The notes beneath the pieces are model-generated. The model saw only the letters and a list, made by a program, of their open reading frames with translations. It searched no databases and was not told the origin of the DNA. From NCBI GenBank assembly GCA_964526635.1, contig CAZGLR010000075.1:1-16245 (forward strand): a DNA stretch of 16,245 bases, in the 5' to 3' direction. Position 1 is the first letter of the stretch. Each line of letters opens with the position of its first letter. This DNA is from CAZGLR01 sp964526635. GTDB lineage: Bacteria; Zixibacteria; MSB-5A5; GN15; JAAZOE01. A program made the position numbers and the translations under genes. Of this stretch, positions 14,549 through 16,245 are shown piece after piece.

Positions 14549-14563
14549 ACGGCTTGCACACAC

Positions 14564-15769
14564 TTATTCAATAATACTGGCGATAACACCGGCGCCAATT
14601 GTCCGGCCACCCTCACGAATCGCGAACCGAAGACCCTCTTCCATCGCGATCGGCGTGATCAACTCGGCCGATATCGTTATGTTATCTCCAGGCATCACCA
14701 TCTCAGTACCTTCAGGAAGCGCCAAGTTACCCGTCACGTCCGTCGTCCGGAAATAAAACTGCGGACGATACCCCGTGAAAAACGGCGTATGACGGCCGCC
14801 CTCTTCCTTCGTCAACACGTACACCTCGCCGGTGAACTTCGTATGCGGCAGGATCGACTTCGGCTTCGCCAAAACCATGCCTCGCTCGATGTCGTTCTTG
14901 TCGACACCGCGAAGAAGCAATCCCACGTTATCACCCGCTTCACCGTAGTCCAGAATCTTCCGGAACATCTCCACACCCGTCACCACGGTCTTACGCGTAT
15001 CGCGGATGCCCACGATCTCAACTTCTTCACCCGTCTTGATCTTGCCACGCTCGATACGACCGGTACCGACCGTACCACGACCCGTGATCGAAAACACGTC
15101 CTCCACTGGCATCAAAAACGGCTTGTCCGTGTCACGATCAGGCGTCGGAATGTAGCTGTCGACCGCTTCCATCAACTCATATATCGACTGGAAAGCAGGA
15201 TCATCGGCGATCGACACATCAGACGCTTTCGTCATCGCCTGAAGCGCGCTCCCGCGAATGATCGGAATATCATCGCCGGGAAACTCATACTTGTTCAGCA
15301 AATCGCGAATCTCAAGCTCGACCAGATCCAACAACTCCTCGTCGTCAACCATGTCAACCTTGTTCATGTACACCACGATGTACGGAACTCCGACCTGACG
15401 GGCCAGAAGAATGTGCTCACGCGTCTGAGGCATCGGACCATCAGCCGCCGAAACCACCAGGATCGCACCGTCCATCTGAGCCGCACCCGTTATCATGTTC
15501 TTCACGTAGTCGGCGTGACCAGGACAGTCTACGTGCGCATAATGACGATTGTCCGTCTCATATTCCACATGCGCCGTCGCTATCGTGATGCCGCGCTCTT
15601 TCTCCTCCGGAGCATTGTCGATCGAATCAAACGACCGGACCTGAGCTCCGCCCTTGCGGGACAATACCATCGTCATCGCTGCTGTCAACGTCGTCTTGCC
15701 ATGATCTACATGACCGATCGTGCCAACGTTCACGTGAGGCTTTGTCCGCTCAAATTTCGCCTTCGCCAT
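14564..15769 (-). CDS. tuf: Elongation factor Tu (complete copy)
   Basis: EF-Tu carries aminoacyl-tRNA to the ribosome and hydrolyses GTP on codon recognition. The 401-residue product has G1 GHVDHGKT (19-26), switch I with RGITIATAHVEYET, G3 DCPGHADY, G4 NKVD and G5 SAL, then beta-barrel domains II (ISGRGTV-like ITGRGTVGTGRIERG) and III, ending EGGRTIGAGVIASIIE. The GTVVTGR segment of E. coli reads GTVGTGR here. The ATG is at 15767-15769, with GGAG (15780-15783) 10 nt upstream. It lies between tRNA-Thr (34 nt) and tRNA-Trp (15 nt), the tufB context. Its first 50 nt plus 5 nt upstream are identical to the second tuf at 1-55. Confidence 0.98.
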   Translation of the reverse strand: MAKAKFERTKPHVNVGTIGHVDHGKTTLTAAMTMVLSRKGGAQVRSFDSIDNAPEEKERGITIATAHVEYETDNRHYAHVDCPGHADYVKNMITGAAQMDGAILVVSAADGPMPQTREHILLARQVGVPYIVVYMNKVDMVDDEELLDLVELEIRDLLNKYEFPGDDIPIIRGSALQAMTKASDVSIADDPAFQSIYELMEAVDSYIPTPDRDTDKPFLMPVEDVFSITGRGTVGTGRIERGKIKTGEEVEIVGIRDTRKTVVTGVEMFRKILDYGEAGDNVGLLLRGVDKNDIERGMVLAKPKSILPHTKFTGEVYVLTKEEGGRHTPFFTGYRPQFYFRTTDVTGNLALPEGTEMVMPGDNITISAELITPIAMEEGLRFAIREGGRTIGAGVIASIIE

Positions 15770-15774
15770 CGCGT
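15720..15774. repeat. 55-bp exact direct repeat, copy 2 (tuf start)
   Basis: Identical to bases 1-55; the next base differs (15775 g against 56 c). It covers the first 50 nt of tuf and 5 nt of its leader. It marks the upstream limit of identity between the two tuf genes. Confidence 0.97.
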
Positions 15775-15803
15775 GTGTTCTCCAAATTTGTTATCAAATA
15801 TTA

Positions 15804-15876
15804 AGCCCAGAACCAGACTCGAACTGGTGACCTCGTCCTTACCAAGGACGTGCTCTACCTCCTGAGCTATCTGGGC
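15804..15876 (-). tRNA. trnT: tRNA-Thr (anticodon GGT)
   Basis: A 73-nt cloverleaf: acceptor GCCCAGA with TCTGGGC, U8-A9, D arm GCTC/GAGC, anticodon stem CGTCC/GGACG around TTGGTAA (anticodon GGT), T arm ACCAG-TTCGAGT-CTGGT. The discriminator is T and the 3' CCA is not encoded. It is the first gene after the promoter at 15941-15968 and lies 34 nt before tuf, matching the thrT-tufB order of E. coli. Confidence 0.97.
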
Positions 15877-15910
15877 TTAGGCTTGCTTCGTATCGTCGTT
15901 TTCGTTCTTA

Positions 15911-15926
15911 TAGGCGTACTCGCCTA
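15911..15926 (-). other. Leader hairpin upstream of tRNA-Thr
   Basis: TAGGCG (15921-15926) and CGCCTA (15911-15916) form a perfect 6-bp stem with an AGTA loop, starting about 9 nt after the predicted transcript start and 34 nt before the tRNA. It may mark processing or stability of the 5' leader. Confidence 0.5.
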
Positions 15927-15940
15927 ATGTAAAGACCCCT

Positions 15941-15968
15941 AATCTATAGCGTGCTCAGGTTTTGTCAA
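15941..15968 (-). promoter_or_regulatory. Promoter of the tRNA-Thr-tuf-tRNA-Trp-secE unit
   Basis: TTGACA (15963-15968) is followed after 16 bp by TAGATT (15941-15946; TATAAT consensus, four of six). The start would fall near 15935, with a leader of about 60 nt before tRNA-Thr. The run AGGGG after the -10 is a G-rich discriminator, a trait of stringently controlled stable-RNA promoters in E. coli; that parallel is inference. Confidence 0.75.
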
Positions 15969-16187
15969 GAGGATTCTGGCGGAAATTATACTTTTTCCAC
16001 ACGCCAATAACCGACTCCCCGACCGAAAGTTCCCCGGATATAGGAGGCATAGCCGAACGCCCGAGACACCCTTATTACTATCGACCGCAGCTGCGATTTT
16101 TACAACCCAAACTGCTCAATTTTTCAGCAACTGCCGGGCCTCGATTTTGCTTTTCGGGAAACCATCGGCATGCCTGCGGAGATAATA
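15969..16187. other. Gap between tRNA-Gly and the tRNA-Thr promoter; no gene seen
   Basis: With the leader, about 310 nt separate tRNA-Gly from tRNA-Thr. I see no supported coding region here and no clear terminator for the tRNA-Gly transcript. Small palindromes are present (CGCAGCTGCG at 16086-16095, and GGCATGCC close to the tRNA-Gly end), but none has a U-tract. Confidence 0.5.
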
Positions 16188-16190
16188 TGG

Positions 16191-16245
16191 AGCGGGAGAC
16201 GAGGCTCGAACTCGCGACCAACAGCTTGGAAGGCTGTGACTCTAC
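16191..16245 (-). tRNA. trnG: tRNA-Gly (anticodon TCC), 5' part cut by right edge
   Basis: The visible 55 nt run from the D arm (GTAGAGT) through anticodon stem ACAGC/GCTGT around CTTCCAA (anticodon TCC), T arm GCGAG-TTCGAGC-CTCGT and acceptor strand CTCCCGC, with discriminator T as in bacterial tRNA-Gly. CCA follows in the DNA (16188-16190), unlike the other two tRNAs here. The 5' acceptor strand lies beyond the window. In E. coli the matching cluster is tyrU-glyT-thrT-tufB, so a tRNA-Tyr may lie beyond. Confidence 0.92.

Noticed and set aside
14300..15865. Long plus-strand open frame of 521 codons opposite secE, tRNA-Trp, tuf and tRNA-Thr
   Set aside because: It is an antisense shadow: it reads through both tRNAs in reverse (giving the familiar spurious GLEPPTAGFGDRN-type peptide) and across tuf. 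No ribosome binding or family signal.
15985..15990. Isolated TATAAT on the minus strand upstream of the tRNA-Thr promoter
   Set aside because: No acceptable -35 hexamer at 16-18 bp.
1..16245. Mobile elements, CRISPR, defence or toxin-antitoxin genes
   Set aside because: None seen; all coding space is taken by conserved housekeeping genes and gaps are short.

Overview
This window is a core-genome segment from a bacterium: a nearly uninterrupted ribosomal-protein, RNA-polymerase and elongation-factor supercluster with every gene on the minus strand. Read in the direction of transcription (right to left) the order is tRNA-Gly(TCC, cut by the right edge), tRNA-Thr(GGT), tuf, tRNA-Trp(CCA), secE, nusG, rplK, rplA, rplJ, rplL, rpoB, rpoC, rpsL, rpsG, fusA, and the first 50 nt of a second tuf that runs off the left edge. 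Base composition looks close to balanced by eye. The protein sequences are standard bacterial, not organellar or archaeal. The lineage cannot be fixed without a search; my impression is an uncultivated FCB-like phylum (for example Zixibacteria or Latescibacteria type), held with low confidence.

Right end (14475-16245): a tRNA/tuf unit. A TTGACA-N16-TAGATT promoter precedes tRNA-Thr, and tRNA-Thr, tuf, tRNA-Trp and secE follow with gaps of only 34, 15 and 20 nt, so mRNA and tRNA must be released from one transcript. The rpmG gene often found between tuf and tRNA-Trp is absent. About 310 nt without a gene separates tRNA-Gly from tRNA-Thr.

Middle (3276-14454): secE-nusG-rplK-rplA-rplJ-rplL-rpoB-rpoC. 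It couples protein export (SecE), transcription elongation (NusG), the ribosomal stalk and L1 arm (L11, L1, L10, L12) and the two large RNA polymerase subunits. rplA and rplJ are only 12 nt apart, so the E. coli-style L10 leader is not there. The 142-nt rplJ-rplL gap and the 259-nt rplL-rpoB gap are rich in inverted repeats, including a GC hairpin with a GCAA loop and a hairpin plus U-tract just before the rpoB ribosome binding site.

Left end (1-3279): the str operon, rpsL-rpsG-fusA-tuf. Its promoter has consensus TTGACA and TATAAT hexamers 16 bp apart, and the rpoC stop codon lies inside the -35 hexamer. Bases 1-55 repeat 15720-15774 exactly, which shows a second tuf copy and suggests the contig was cut at an assembly-graph repeat.

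Half of the protein genes start with GTG or TTG (secE, rplK, rplL, rpoC; rpoB, rpsL). No mobile element, CRISPR array, defence gene or unknown protein gene was found. The interest lies in the regulatory layout, not in a new protein system.
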